NCBI GenBank assembly: GCA_001310715.1
Contig: BAXV01000022.1
Location: forward strand, 1 to 58,783
DNA: 58,783 nt
Direction: 5' to 3'
Origin: Pseudovibrio sp. JCM 19062
Lineage (GTDB): Bacteria > Pseudomonadota > Alphaproteobacteria > Rhizobiales > Stappiaceae
Shown here: in pieces, positions 18,633 through 28,073 of the stretch
Position numbering within the stretch: position 1 is the stretch's first letter
How the letters are laid out: every line of letters begins with the position of its first letter
Notes under the pieces: model-generated
What the model was told of the DNA's origin: nothing
The model's database searches: none
What the model saw: only the letters and a program-made list of their open reading frames with translations
Translations under genes and position numbers: made by a program

Positions 18633-20005
18633 TTGCGTTTTAGGGGAAGCCTGATCCTCCGAGTGATAACAAGCCTTGCCTTGTTTCTTACGGCTGCTGT
18701 TGTACTGCCGCTGCAAAGCACTGCGCAAAAGCTCACGAATATCTCCGTTAAAATTGAAGATGGTGACATTGACCCTGAAGATCCGGCGGCAACGGCTTTG
18801 CGCCAGAAGCAGGAGCGGGAGAGAGAACTCCGCGAGCTGAGCCAGAACATCTCCCTTTCCAAGGAAAAACGCGAGGAAATTCAGCGATCTATTCGAGCGC
18901 TAGAGCGGGATGGCGAGAGCCTGAGCGGAGAACTGATCCGCACCGGTGAGCGCATGAAGAAGCTGGAGAACCAGCTGGAAGCCACTGAAGCACGCTTGGG
19001 CAGGCACAGAAAAAAACGAGCAATCTGTTCGTGCGTCACTGAATGAACGTAAAGATGTTTTAGCTGAGGTACTCAGCGCGTTACAGAGAATTGGTCACCG
19101 TCCTCCACCAGCCATGGTCGTGCGTCCCAGGATGCTCTTGGTGCGGTACGCAGTGCGATTCTGCTGAATTCGATCATGCCGGAAGTGCGTATTGAGGCGC
19201 AGGCTCTGGCCAGTGATCTTGCTGAATTGTCCCGCCTTCGAGCAGAAATTGAAGCGGAACGCAACCGGGTTCGAAGTGGTGCAATACAGATGGCGGAAGA
19301 GCGCCATCGTGTTGAATTACTTTTAGAAAAGAAGAAGGCGGCACGGCAGGAGAGCCTTGCAGCGCTGGAAGCCGAGAAGCTCGCGCCAGGGAACTTGCCG
19401 AAAAGGCAACCTCTTTGAAAGAGTTGCTTGCTAACCTTGAGAGAGAAGTGGAAAGCAGCCGACGTGCAGCGGAAGCAGCACGGCTTGCGGACATTGAACG
19501 GCAGAACCGGATTGCCTCCGGTGATCCGTTTGCTGATCCGAGCCGGTTAAAGCCGGCAGCTGCTTTTGGAGATACGCGTGGGCTTTTGCCTGAGCCAGTC
19601 TCCGGAACACTTCTGCAGGACTATGGGGTTGCAGATGGATTTGGTAACGTAACAACTGGCCAATCCATTGCGACACGCCCGAATGCCCAGGTCACCTCCC
19701 CCACTGATGGATGGGTGGTGTATGCAGGGGATTTCCGCTCTTACGGGCAGATGGTAATTGTTAATGCAGGCGGTGGATACCATGTGCTCTTATCCGGTCT
19801 GGATGATGTGATGGTGGAGTTAGGGCAGTTTATACTTGCTGGAGAGCCAATTGCTAAAATGGGCGAAACGCGCCTCGCAAGCGCAAATAACCTTAATTTT
19901 AGTTTGGACCAGCCGGTTTTATATGTAGAATTCAGGAAAGACGGCACTGCAATCGACCCCAACCCATGGTGGTCACGCGCCGAAAACGAGAAGGTTCGCG
20001 GATGA
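18633..20005 (+). CDS. envC: EnvC-like murein hydrolase activator (frameshifted three times)
   Basis: Periplasmic factor predicted to activate N-acetylmuramyl-L-alanine amidases at division. A signal peptide (LRVITSLALFLTAAVVLPLQ) precedes a long coiled coil (LREL...REEIQRSIRALERDGE; LARELAEK; REVESSRRAAEAARLADIER). A C-terminal LytM/M23 domain follows (VTSPTDGWVVYAGDFRSYGQ, YVEFRKDG). The zinc-binding histidines of active M23 peptidases are missing (MVIVNAGGGYHVLLSGLD), as in EnvC and NlpD, so it should be non-catalytic. Indels near 19010 (A-run), 19130 and 19392. The start is uncertain; TTG 18633 has GGGAG at a good distance. It overlaps ctpA by ATGA. Confidence 0.82.
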
Positions 20006-21335
20006 TACGGAAAGCATCGCTTTTGTTGGTTGGCGTGGTCATGGGGGCTACGGCAGTCGTAACATACTCTCAAGCTCCATTCAGATTTACCGAGCGCGCG
20101 TCAGCAGCCTCTGCTGATACGTACAATCAACTCAATCTGTTCGGTGACGTGTTTGAGCGTGTGCGCTCGGATTACGTTGAGGAGCCAGCTGACTCCAAGC
20201 TGATTGAGACAGCGATCAACGGCATGCTCACAAGTCTTGATCCGCACTCCAGCTATCTACCACCCAAGAGCTTCCGCGATATGCAGGTGCAGACTCGTGG
20301 TGAGTTTGGTGGTCTTGGCATTGAAGTGACCATGGAAGACGGCCTTGTGAAGGTTGTTGCTCCGATTGATGACACTCCGGCATTCAAAGCAGGCGTTCAG
20401 GCTGGTGATCTGATTACCCATCTTGATGGGGAACAGGTGATGGGCCTTACCCTGAACGAGGCCGTTGAGAAGATGCGCGGTCTGGTAAACACAGACATCG
20501 TCATTACGGTGCGCCGGGAAGGTATCAACGAGCCAACCGACATCACCATCACCCGTGACGTGATCCGCATTCGCTCTGTTCGCTGGAATCAGGAAGACGA
20601 TGTCGGTTACATCCGCATCACCCAGTTTAACGAACAGACCTATGACGGACTGGAAACGGCTGTTGAAGAGCTGACCAACGAGATCGGTAAGGACAAGCTG
20701 AAAGGCTTTGTTCTGGATCTGCGCAACAACCCCGGTGGTCTGCTGGATCAGGCGATTGCGGTTTCCGATGCGTTCCTGAACCGTGGCGAGATCGTATCCA
20801 CCCGTGGCCGGAATGCTGAAGAAACCCAGCGCTACAATGCTCGCGTTGGCGACCTGACTGATGGTGCGCCAGTGATCGTTCTGGTGAATGGCGGTTCAGC
20901 GTCTGCTTCCGAGATTGTGGCAGGTGCGCTGCAGGATCACCGTCGTGCGACCATTCTGGGCACGCGGTCCTTCGGTAAGGGTTCTGTTCAGACCATCATT
21001 CCACTGGGTGCAAATGGCGCAATCCGCCTGACAACAGCACGCTACTACACGCCATCTGGCAACTCCATTCAGGCAAAGGGTATCCATCCGGATATCGTTT
21101 CCCTGCAGGAACTGCCAGAAGAGCTGAAGGGCCGTGCGGAAACCAAAGGTGAGGCCGGTCTGCGTGGTCACCTTGAGGCTGAAGAAGGCGATGAAGCTCA
21201 GGCAGTCAGGCTTATGTGCCGCAGGACAAAGACGAAGATGTGCAGCTGAATCTGGCAGAAGCCCTGCTGCGCGGCGAGAAGACTGATACAGCCTTCCCAC
21301 CAAGTGAAGACAGTGCTGTAAACGCCTCTAAATAA
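20002..21335 (+). CDS. ctpA: Carboxy-terminal processing protease, S41 family (frameshift near C terminus)
   Basis: Periplasmic serine protease with a Ser/Lys dyad. Signal sequence at 1-20, a PDZ domain (about 95-180, GLGIEVTMEDGLVKVVAPID) and the S41 catalytic domain: LRNNPGGLLDQAI, catalytic serine in GGSASASEIVAGALQD and lysine in SFGKGSVQTI. One indel near 21202 shifts the tail. Corrected, it reads AQGSQAYVPQDKDEDVQLNL and ends at 21333-21335 (about 444 residues). It is translationally coupled to envC (ATGA), a pairing conserved in alphaproteobacteria and consistent with joint work on peptidoglycan enzymes. Confidence 0.92.
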
Positions 21336-21341
21336 AACACA

Positions 21342-21373
21342 GCGCCGAGCGGTTTTTCCGGACCGCTCGGTGC
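21342..21373 (+). terminator. Hairpin after ctpA
   Basis: GCGCCGAGCGGT paired with ACCGCTCGGTGC (one G-T pair), loop TTTTCCGG, 7 bases after the corrected ctpA stop. The T-rich tail is weak. Confidence 0.6.
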
Positions 21374-21510
21374 TAACTATCTATTTTCAAGCATGTTCCT
21401 CTCCGAAAATCGGTAGCCTCCTACCGGGGATATGCTATAAAGTGGTAATGAGCGCCGCGCTAAACCTTCGTTTGGCGCGGCGGCTCTTTGTGACGAAGGT
21501 GGGGGCACCA

Positions 21511-22770
21511 ATGGTTAGGAGCGATTTGACGGCTCCGCTTGGAATGAACAAGCGTCGGAGCATCGGGCGATTACCGCTCGGCCTGATTGGTGTCGCCATT
21601 ATGACCGTGATTTTCACCACCGGTTTCATCTGGATCAGCATTGTTGATGACCCCAATGGCGGCGAGCCCATGGCAACCATCAAGCTGTCCAGTGCGCTCG
21701 ACGGTGTTGGCCCCAGCGATATCGAGATTGTTGACCTGCCTGATGGGTCTCAGCCAAAGGTTATCGCAGCCGAGCAACCCAGCGCCAGCGGCACGTGGCA
21801 TGAGAATGATGCTGCCCAGGCTGGCAGTGAGGACCAAAGCAGTGGTGATGGCACCTCCCACCCTCGCAGTGTAGTTTTGAAGGACCCAGCCAGCGGGCCG
21901 ACCTCACTGGTCGAGCTTGCGCGCCGTGTTGACTATGAAGGGCTGGATGGTGGCTTTTCCAGCGAGTCGCTTTCGACGGAACCCATTGAGCAGCTTCTTG
22001 AACCCAGCACGTTTGGGGCACTTCCAGCTATCTCTGCTGAAGGCGTCCGGCCGCTTGATGCCTATGCCCGCCGTCCTAATCCTGCAACGTTGACACAGGC
22101 GCGGATTGCCATCCTGATCAACGGGATTGGGTTGAACTCCGACATGACGATGAAGGCGATCGAAGACCTTCCCGCAGATATCTCGCTGGGTCTTTCGCCC
22201 TATGGCGATGACATCAACAGCTGGATGAAGTCTGCGCGTTTGTCCGGGCATGAAGTGCTGCTTCAGGCCCCTATGGAGCCATTTGACTATCCTGATAATG
22301 ATGCGGGGCCGCAGAGCCTGCTGATCAATCTGGACAAAAAGCAGAATGACGAGCGCCTTTCATGGATCCTCGGGCAAACCAGCAATTATGTCGGGCTCGT
22401 GAACTTCATGGGTGACCGCTTCACCTCCAACGAGACCCATATGCGCGAGCTTCTCAGCAAGGTTCGGGACCGTGGTCTGATGTATGTTGATGACGGGTCC
22501 TCTCCGCGTTCCAAAGCAGGAGAGATTGCCGGAGCACAGGCGGTGCCATTTGTGCAAGCTGATCTGGTTCTGGACAGGAGCCTGAATGCGCAAGCGATTG
22601 GCACGCAGTTGCTGGAGCTGGAAACAATTGCCCGTCAACGGGGCATTGCAGTTGCGACGGCAACGGCTTTCCCTGTAACACTGGATGTTCTGGAAACGTG
22701 GTCTCAGCGGTTGGAAGAACGTGGCCTCTCTCTCGTCCCAATTAGCTCGGCCATCACGTCCGCACGCTAA
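21511..22770 (+). CDS. Divergent polysaccharide deacetylase family protein (YibQ/DUF610)
   Basis: Membrane-anchored protein of about 419 residues with one N-terminal membrane segment (LPLGLIGVAIMTVIFTTGFI), an acidic and serine-rich linker to about residue 165, and a divergent polysaccharide-deacetylase (NodB-like barrel) domain: RIAILINGIGLNSDMTM, LPADISLGLSPYG, EVLLQAPMEPFDYPDNDAGP, LMYVDDGSSPRSKAGEIA. The first motif reads ING where many relatives have a D, so metal binding may be altered. The ATG 21511 is chosen for its AGGTGGGGG upstream and the family-like N terminus MVRSDLTAPLG; ATG 21448 is an alternative. It sits between ctpA and rppH as in other alphaproteobacteria, suggesting an envelope role. 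Confidence 0.85.
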   Translation: MVRSDLTAPLGMNKRRSIGRLPLGLIGVAIMTVIFTTGFIWISIVDDPNGGEPMATIKLSSALDGVGPSDIEIVDLPDGSQPKVIAAEQPSASGTWHENDAAQAGSEDQSSGDGTSHPRSVVLKDPASGPTSLVELARRVDYEGLDGGFSSESLSTEPIEQLLEPSTFGALPAISAEGVRPLDAYARRPNPATLTQARIAILINGIGLNSDMTMKAIEDLPADISLGLSPYGDDINSWMKSARLSGHEVLLQAPMEPFDYPDNDAGPQSLLINLDKKQNDERLSWILGQTSNYVGLVNFMGDRFTSNETHMRELLSKVRDRGLMYVDDGSSPRSKAGEIAGAQAVPFVQADLVLDRSLNAQAIGTQLLELETIARQRGIAVATATAFPVTLDVLETWSQRLEERGLSLVPISSAITSAR

Positions 22771-22787
22771 ACCTTATTGGACTAAAC

Positions 22788-23288
22788 ATGACTGATTACA
22801 GCGCCCTCCCCTTTCGTCCTTGCGTCGGCATTATGCTTATCAATCGGGATGGTCTTGTCTGGGCTGGCAAGCGTTACGGTGACAAGCAGCCAATTCCTGA
22901 AGAATTTGCATGGCAGATGCCGCAGGGTGGTCTGGATAAGGGAGAAGACCCTTTAGAGGCGGCCAAGCGCGAGCTTTATGAAGAGACCTCGGTTAAGTCC
23001 ATCAGCTTGCTGGCTGAAGCGCCTGACTGGTTCTCCTATGATTTTCCTGAGGAGATTCAGCGTCAGGTTCGCAAGGCGAAGTACCGTGGACAGACCCAGC
23101 GTTGGTTTGCCTTCCGCTTTGAGGGCGATGATAGCGAGATCAATATCCTGACCCCACCAGATGGACACGCTCAGGAATTCTCTGAGTGGCGCTGGGAGAA
23201 AGCCGAAAATCTTGCCGGTCTGGTGATCCCGTTCAAGCATCAGGTGTATCTTGATGTGGTCGAGGCGTTTTCCGAGTTTACGGCCTGA
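22788..23288 (+). CDS. rppH: RNA pyrophosphohydrolase
   Basis: Nudix hydrolase that removes pyrophosphate from the 5' end of mRNAs and starts their decay. Intact, 166 residues. N terminus LPFRPCVGIMLINRDGLVW, Nudix box GGLDKGEDPLEAAKRELYEE, and QRWFAFRFEGDDSEI, all typical of RppH/IalA. It follows the deacetylase gene by 17 bases, so it is likely co-transcribed. Confidence 0.93.
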   Translation: MTDYSALPFRPCVGIMLINRDGLVWAGKRYGDKQPIPEEFAWQMPQGGLDKGEDPLEAAKRELYEETSVKSISLLAEAPDWFSYDFPEEIQRQVRKAKYRGQTQRWFAFRFEGDDSEINILTPPDGHAQEFSEWRWEKAENLAGLVIPFKHQVYLDVVEAFSEFTA

Positions 23289-23430
23289 TCCGGTATTCGC
23301 TCGGCCTGCCTTCCGCCTGTGCTTTCATGATCTGTCACTCTGCGAGATTTTTAAAGCTCATGACCTGTGCTCATTTTCCTTTGAGATCCTCTGAAAAGCT
23401 GTAGGGTAGGAGTAAGAGGAAATGCATAAT

Positions 23431-23449
23431 TTGTCAATTTTATTGACAA
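23431..23449 (+). promoter_or_regulatory. Palindromic operator upstream of marR
   Basis: TTGTCAAT-TTT-ATTGACAA, a perfect 8-bp inverted repeat with a 3-base spacer, 28 bases before the marR ATG. Its right half contains TTGACA, a -35 consensus. Size and place fit autoregulation by the MarR protein encoded directly downstream. Confidence 0.6.
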
Positions 23450-23476
23450 TAAGTGCAATTAAAGCAAATAAATCAG

Positions 23477-23929
23477 ATGACTAAAAAACCTAGATCCAAA
23501 GCCGAACTGCTCTATGCGGGTATTCAGATGACGCGCCCGTTGCTTCGCACGATCAGCAACCGGGTTGAGGCTGATCTTGAAGGGACCGGCCTGACTGTTG
23601 GCCAGCGTGCTGTGCTGGAAGCTGTGCTCAATCTGGAGCAGGCAACAGCACCACAGCTTACTAATTTTCTGCAGCTGAAACGGCAGTTCGTGGCCAAGGT
23701 TCTTAAAGAGCTGCTTGACAAGCAACAAGTGGAGCAAGTGAGCAACCCACGGCATAAGCGGTCCGTGTTCTATCGTTTGACACCCTCTGGCAAAGTGCTG
23801 ATTGAAAAGGTTCGCACTGCCGAGATGAAACGTCTGGAAGAGTTCGTAAAGGAGTTTTCCGAGGAAGAGGTAGAAACCTATTATCGCATGCAGTACGTGT
23901 TGAACGACGCCTTGGCCAAGCGGTCTTAG
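23477..23929 (+). CDS. MarR-family transcriptional regulator
   Basis: Dimeric winged-helix repressor of about 150 residues. The recognition region QLTNFLQLKRQFVAKVLKEL and wing NPRHKRSVFYRLTPSGKVLI are typical of MarR. The N- and C-terminal helices form the dimer interface. Start ATG 23477 (MTKKPRSKAELLYAG); a GTG at 23453 is in frame but lies inside the promoter region. The palindrome at 23431-23449 is its likely site. The hisC-like gene follows by 40 bases and is probably in the same transcript. The effector is unknown. Confidence 0.88.
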   Translation: MTKKPRSKAELLYAGIQMTRPLLRTISNRVEADLEGTGLTVGQRAVLEAVLNLEQATAPQLTNFLQLKRQFVAKVLKELLDKQQVEQVSNPRHKRSVFYRLTPSGKVLIEKVRTAEMKRLEEFVKEFSEEEVETYYRMQYVLNDALAKRS

Positions 23930-23968
23930 GACTTACGGGTGTGAAGGTGTGCTGTTGATGGTTGTCTG

Positions 23969-25048
23969 TTGGGATTGGAATTGAAACATGAGCAGGTTCT
24001 GGAGCCTATTGTTCAAAAACTGGAACCTTATACGCCGGGCGAACAGCCCAACCGCCAACCCATTATCAAGCTGAACACCAACGAGAACCCGTGGGGTCCT
24101 TCTCCACGTGCGCTGGAGGCTATCGTTGCGGCCTCAAATGACACCTTGCGCCTTTATCCGGACCCGACTGCCTCTGACTTTCGAAAAGGGATTGCAGCTT
24201 CCCTAAATCTGACAAGCGATCACATCTTTGCAGGCAATGGCAGTGATGAGGTACTGGCCCATGCGTTCCATGCCTTTTTCAGCGGCAAAGAGGCTGTTCT
24301 GTTTCCCGAGATTACCTACGCCTTCTATCCGACCTATTGTAAACTTTACTCTATAGAACATCGGCTTATTGCGCTTGAGGATAACTTTCACATCAATCCC
24401 GATGATTTTCGCGGGCCGTGTGGGGGTATCGTGATTGCGAATCCGAATGCGCCGACCGGTTTGACGATGCCGCTGGACGACATTGAAGCGATCCTAAAGG
24501 CAAATCCGGATGTGGTGGTTTTGGTTGATGAGGCCTATGTTGACTTTGGCGGCGAAAGCGCGGTTCAACTGGTGCCGTACTATGACAATCTTCTGATCGT
24601 GCAAACCTTTTCCAAATCACGCAGCCTTGCGGGAGTGCGGGTCGGGTTTGCCGTTGGGCAACCCCATCTGATTGAAGGTCTGCACAAGGTCAAGGACAGC
24701 TTCAACTCCTACCCACTTGGACGCCTGTCCCTTGCTGCGGGGCTAGCCGCCTGGGAAGATACCGAATGGTTTGAGAAGACGCGCGATCTGATTATTGCTG
24801 ATCGCGAAACACTCTCAGCAAAGCTGCGAGCGCTTGACTTTGCAGTGCTGCCCTCCTCCGCAAACTTCATTTTTGTCTCTCATGCGAGCATTCCGGCAGA
24901 GCAATTGCATGCGGAACTTCGCAAACGCGGTATTCTGGTGCGCCACTTCAAGGCCGGTCAGATCGACAACTGGCTGCGCATTTCCATCGGAACCACGCAG
25001 GAGTGCGAGGCATTGGTTAAAGCGCTGGAGGCGATGATAGCAAGATAG
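23969..25048 (+). CDS. hisC: Histidinol-phosphate aminotransferase family protein (HisC-like)
   Basis: Fold-type I PLP aminotransferase, about 359 residues. Conserved segments: IKLNTNENPWGPSPRALEAI, FAGNGSDEVLAHAF, IANPNAPTGLTMPLDDIEAI, VDEAYVDFGG, the PLP lysine in FSKSRSLAGVRVGFA, and the C-terminal LRISIGT. It probably converts imidazole-acetol phosphate or an aromatic keto acid; HisC paralogues often serve phenylalanine/tyrosine synthesis. No ATG is available in this frame near the N terminus (TTG 23969 or TTG 23975). An out-of-frame ATG at 23988 with MSR-VLEPIV-like continuation suggests that a one-base error may hide the true start. Lying behind marR and not beside other his genes argues for a secondary role. 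Confidence 0.85.
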   Translation: MGLELKHEQVLEPIVQKLEPYTPGEQPNRQPIIKLNTNENPWGPSPRALEAIVAASNDTLRLYPDPTASDFRKGIAASLNLTSDHIFAGNGSDEVLAHAFHAFFSGKEAVLFPEITYAFYPTYCKLYSIEHRLIALEDNFHINPDDFRGPCGGIVIANPNAPTGLTMPLDDIEAILKANPDVVVLVDEAYVDFGGESAVQLVPYYDNLLIVQTFSKSRSLAGVRVGFAVGQPHLIEGLHKVKDSFNSYPLGRLSLAAGLAAWEDTEWFEKTRDLIIADRETLSAKLRALDFAVLPSSANFIFVSHASIPAEQLHAELRKRGILVRHFKAGQIDNWLRISIGTTQECEALVKALEAMIAR

Positions 25049-25152
25049 GTTGCTACAAACCTGACGCAATCAGGTGAACCCCAGTCAGGTGTTGCAGTAC
25101 TTCTGCTGGTAAGACCTTCACCTCCTGCGAAATGTGCTCAACCAAAGCGTCG

Positions 25153-26289
25153 CTAGGAAGAGGTGCCCTGCTCCCACTCAGCTTTCACCAGTTCGCTTGG
25201 CTCGTCAGCAAGGGCCGCTGATTTGTGCTTGTCGAACTGAGCAGTTGGAACCAGTTGGGCCAAGGCCCAGACAGCAGATGCGCGGACGGTCTCGTCTTCG
25301 TCTTGCAGGTGTTCCTGAACAATCGGGATCAGTTTTTCTTCGGCGCTGTTTCCTGCTGCGATAAGGCAGTTGCGCATGAAGCGGTTGCGGCCAATGCGTT
25401 TGACAGGGGAGCCCGAGAAGAACTTGCGGAAGGTTGGGTCGTCCAGTTGCAACAGGTCGGCAAGGGCCGGTTCCATGAGATCTTTGCGCGCCTGTAGTTT
25501 GGCTTCACTGGCGGATTGGGCGAACTTGTTCCATGGGCACACAGCGAGACAATCATCACAGCCGTAGATGCGGTTGCCGATTGGCTGGCGGAACTCCAGC
25601 GGAATCGGGCCGTGGTGCTCGATAGTCAGGTAAGAGATGCAGCGGTTTGCATCGACCTGATAGGGCGCTGGAAAGGCCTCGGTCGGGCAGACTGTAAGGC
25701 AACGGGTGCAGTTGCCGCAGTGGTCCACTTCTGGCTCATCGAGTGGCAGATCCAGCGTTGAGAAGATTGAGCCGAGGAAGAACCATGAACCCAGTTCTCG
25801 GGACACAATGTTGGAGTGTTTGCCCTGCCAACCGAGCCCGGCAGAATGCGCGAGCGGCTTTTCCATAACCGGGGCAGTGTCCACGAACACCTTCACATCA
25901 CCACCGCCTTTGGAAACCAGCAGGCTGGCCAGTTCCTTCAGCTTGCCCTTCATGATGTCGTGGTAATCGCGATTTCGGGCGTAGACGGAGATGTGGGCCT
26001 TGTCCGGCTTCTCGCGCATTTCCATCGGGTCGATGTCCGGGCCGTAATTCATGGCCAGCATGATAATGGAGCGGGCTTCCGGCCAGAGTTCCAGCGGACT
26101 GGAACGCCTGACTTCGGTTTCGGGCATCCACTCCATCGTCGCGTGGTAGCCCTGCTCGATGTAGTGGTGCAGGCGCTCCGGTGCCAGCGGAATTGCATCT
26201 GCTGTTGTTATTCGGATGTCATCGAAGCCGATGGCACGCGCGCGTTTTATGAGGTCAGCCTTAACGCGCGCAGCCTGTTTTTCTGTCAG
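25153..26289 (-). CDS. queG: Epoxyqueuosine reductase
   Basis: Cobalamin- and iron-sulfur-dependent enzyme of the last step of queuosine tRNA modification. The 5' part reads LTEKQAARVKADLIKRARAI and joins in frame with the rest. DTAPVMEKPLAHSAGLGWQG is the conserved active-site region. Two ferredoxin-type clusters follow (CGNCTRCLTVCP and CDDCLAVCPWNKFA), and the C terminus has a HEAT-like repeat (DEDETVRASAVWALAQL). No ATG is visible upstream in frame; I give the end at CTG 26289 as an approximation. The true start may be hidden by an indel near the fzlA stop. About 379 residues, the normal size. It follows fzlA on the same strand. Confidence 0.88.
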   Translation of the reverse strand: MTEKQAARVKADLIKRARAIGFDDIRITTADAIPLAPERLHHYIEQGYHATMEWMPETEVRRSSPLELWPEARSIIMLAMNYGPDIDPMEMREKPDKAHISVYARNRDYHDIMKGKLKELASLLVSKGGGDVKVFVDTAPVMEKPLAHSAGLGWQGKHSNIVSRELGSWFFLGSIFSTLDLPLDEPEVDHCGNCTRCLTVCPTEAFPAPYQVDANRCISYLTIEHHGPIPLEFRQPIGNRIYGCDDCLAVCPWNKFAQSASEAKLQARKDLMEPALADLLQLDDPTFRKFFSGSPVKRIGRNRFMRNCLIAAGNSAEEKLIPIVQEHLQDEDETVRASAVWALAQLVPTAQFDKHKSAALADEPSELVKAEWEQGTSS

Positions 26290-26309
26290 CTGTGTGTCTG
26301 ATTGGGGTT

Positions 26310-27001
26310 TTAGAAGTCGAGATCCGCGTAGGTCTTCGCTGCTGGCATCCCGAGCATCTTGTCCCCCAAAATTGGCGGAAGCTCGGGCGAGACTTCATCC
26401 TCGCGTACCAGCTCTTTACGTTTTCGTCCTCGGACCATGGAACTTCACCAAGATAGTCTGCACAGGAGAGAAGACTTGCAGCTGCCAGATCAGCGAAGGT
26501 TAGCCGATCTCCAGCCAGCCACTTTCGTGTGGCCGCAAGGTATCCGATGTAGCGCATGTGGTTCACCATATTGATACGAGCGGCCCGAAGGACGCTCGAG
26601 TCTGGCTGGCCACCACCTTGGCTATCCGGCATCTCCTGTTTGAAAATGCGTTCTTGCACAATGTAGCCAATAACCTCAGCGAGGAATTTTTGCAAAAACC
26701 AAGCGACAAGGCGGCGTGTTTCTGCACGGGCTTCGGGGTGATCGGGCAGCAAACGGTTATTTGGAATGGCATATCCACGAGTTTCGTCCAGATATTCCAT
26801 GATAACGGTGGCACCGCACACAGCAGGGCCATCATTTTCCTTCAAGACCGGAAGCGTTCCAGCGGGGTTCATCATTAGGAAATCATGACGACGTGCCCAA
26901 GGGTACTCCGTCTGACATTCAAACGGAATTCCATATTCTCCTAGCGCCAGACGTACAAAGCGCGATTCAGGAGAGAAAGGGTGATGATAGAGCTTGAGCA
27001 T
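26310..27001 (-). CDS. fzlA: FzlA-like GST-fold FtsZ-binding protein (frameshift near C terminus)
   Basis: Glutathione-S-transferase-fold protein, about 230 residues, start ATG 27001. N-terminal thioredoxin-like half: MLKLYHHPFSPESRFVRLAL and NPAGTLPVLKENDGP; helical C-terminal half: YIGYLAATRKWLAGDRLTFA and WYARMKSRPSFRP. After correcting one indel near 26365 the tail is ILGDKMLGMPAAKTYADLDF. The YADLDF ending and the WYAR-KSRPSFRP segment fit the alphaproteobacterial FzlA family (known in Caulobacter to bind FtsZ and control constriction) better than enzymatic GSTs. Assignment is from memory of the family. Divergent from uppP, with queG downstream. Confidence 0.72.
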
Positions 27002-27149
27002 TGTTCTGATTTATGAGCAAACCTGTAACCAAAAGGTTGCTATATAAATGTAATTTGTCTCAAAAGAGTCTTGGGGCCGTAAACCATACGAAAACACGGG
27101 GACAACCTCACCATTAACAACTGGGGAAATTCGTGGAGACCAACGTTTA

Positions 27150-27957
27150 ATGACAACAGAAAGTATTGTCGGCGCCCTTGTGCTCGGCATCGTTGAAGGA
27201 TTGACGGAATTTATTCCAGTATCCTCAACCGGGCATCTGCTGCTGATCGGGCATTTTATCGGGTTTAAAAGTGAAGGACGCGCCTTTGAGGTCATGATCC
27301 AGCTTGGGGCTATTGCCGCTATCCTGAGTGTTTACTTCACACGCCTCACACGGCTTGCGCGTGCGTTGCCCACAAGTGCAAAAGCACGGCATTTCACCAT
27401 TGGCGTATTGCTTGCGTTCCTGCCTGCTGCAGCTATTGGCGCGCTGTCCTATGATTTCATCAAGGCGGTGTTGTTCGAGACCCCTGTCCTCGTCTGCGTG
27501 ACGCTGATCTTCGGCGGCATCATCATGCTGCTGGTGGACAAGATGCCATTACAGGCCCGTTACACCAACGTGGAAGATTATCCGATGTCGCTGTACATCA
27601 AGATCGGCTTTGCGCAATGCATGGCGATGATCCCGGTGTATCGCGCAGTGGTGCTACAATTGTATCGGCCTTGCTAATGGGCACGGATAAACGGTCGCGG
27701 CGGAGTTTTCCTTCTTCCTTGCCATGCCGACCATGGTTGGTGCGTTTGCGTTCGATTTCATGAAGAACAAGGACGCGCTGGGGCAGGATGAGTGGACCCT
27801 GATTATCATCGGGCTGGTCTCGTCCTTCATTGCCGGCGTTTTTGTGGTGCGCAGTTTGCTGGATTATGTCTCCAGACATGGCTTTGCTCTGTTTGGCTGG
27901 TGGCGTATCATCGTGGGTGGAATTGGGCTAGTGGGCCTCATCCTCACCCAGAGCTAA
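27150..27957 (+). CDS. uppP: Undecaprenyl-diphosphate phosphatase, BacA family (frameshifted twice)
   Basis: Integral membrane enzyme recycling undecaprenyl pyrophosphate for cell-wall synthesis. First signature [20 protein letters not shown] at the N terminus. The second, PGVSRSGAT, appears once a missing G is restored near 27635. Another missing G near 27698 restores [20 protein letters not shown]. Six to eight membrane segments are evident. Corrected length is about 269 residues, normal. The uncorrected frame stops at 27677. Two terminators follow. Confidence 0.92.
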
Positions 27958-27984
27958 TTGGACCAACCAAACGGATACCTTTTG

Positions 27985-28012
27985 AAGCGTCGCAGAAATG
28001 CGGCGCTTTTTA
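27985..28012 (+). terminator. Terminator after uppP
   Basis: AAGCGTCGCA / TGCGGCGCTT stem with GAAA tetraloop (27985-28008, one mismatch) and TTTTA tail. Confidence 0.8.
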
Positions 28013-28026
28013 TTGCAAGCCAAATA

Positions 28027-28051
28027 AAAACCCCGCCAGAAGCGGGGTTTT
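28027..28051. terminator. Bidirectional terminator between uppP and the NDUFA9-like gene
   Basis: AAAACCCCGC (28027-28036) and GCGGGGTTTT (28042-28051), loop of five. A-run and T-run on the two sides suit the convergent genes. Confidence 0.85.
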
Positions 28052-28073
28052 ATTTCTACATAGCTAAAGAAGC

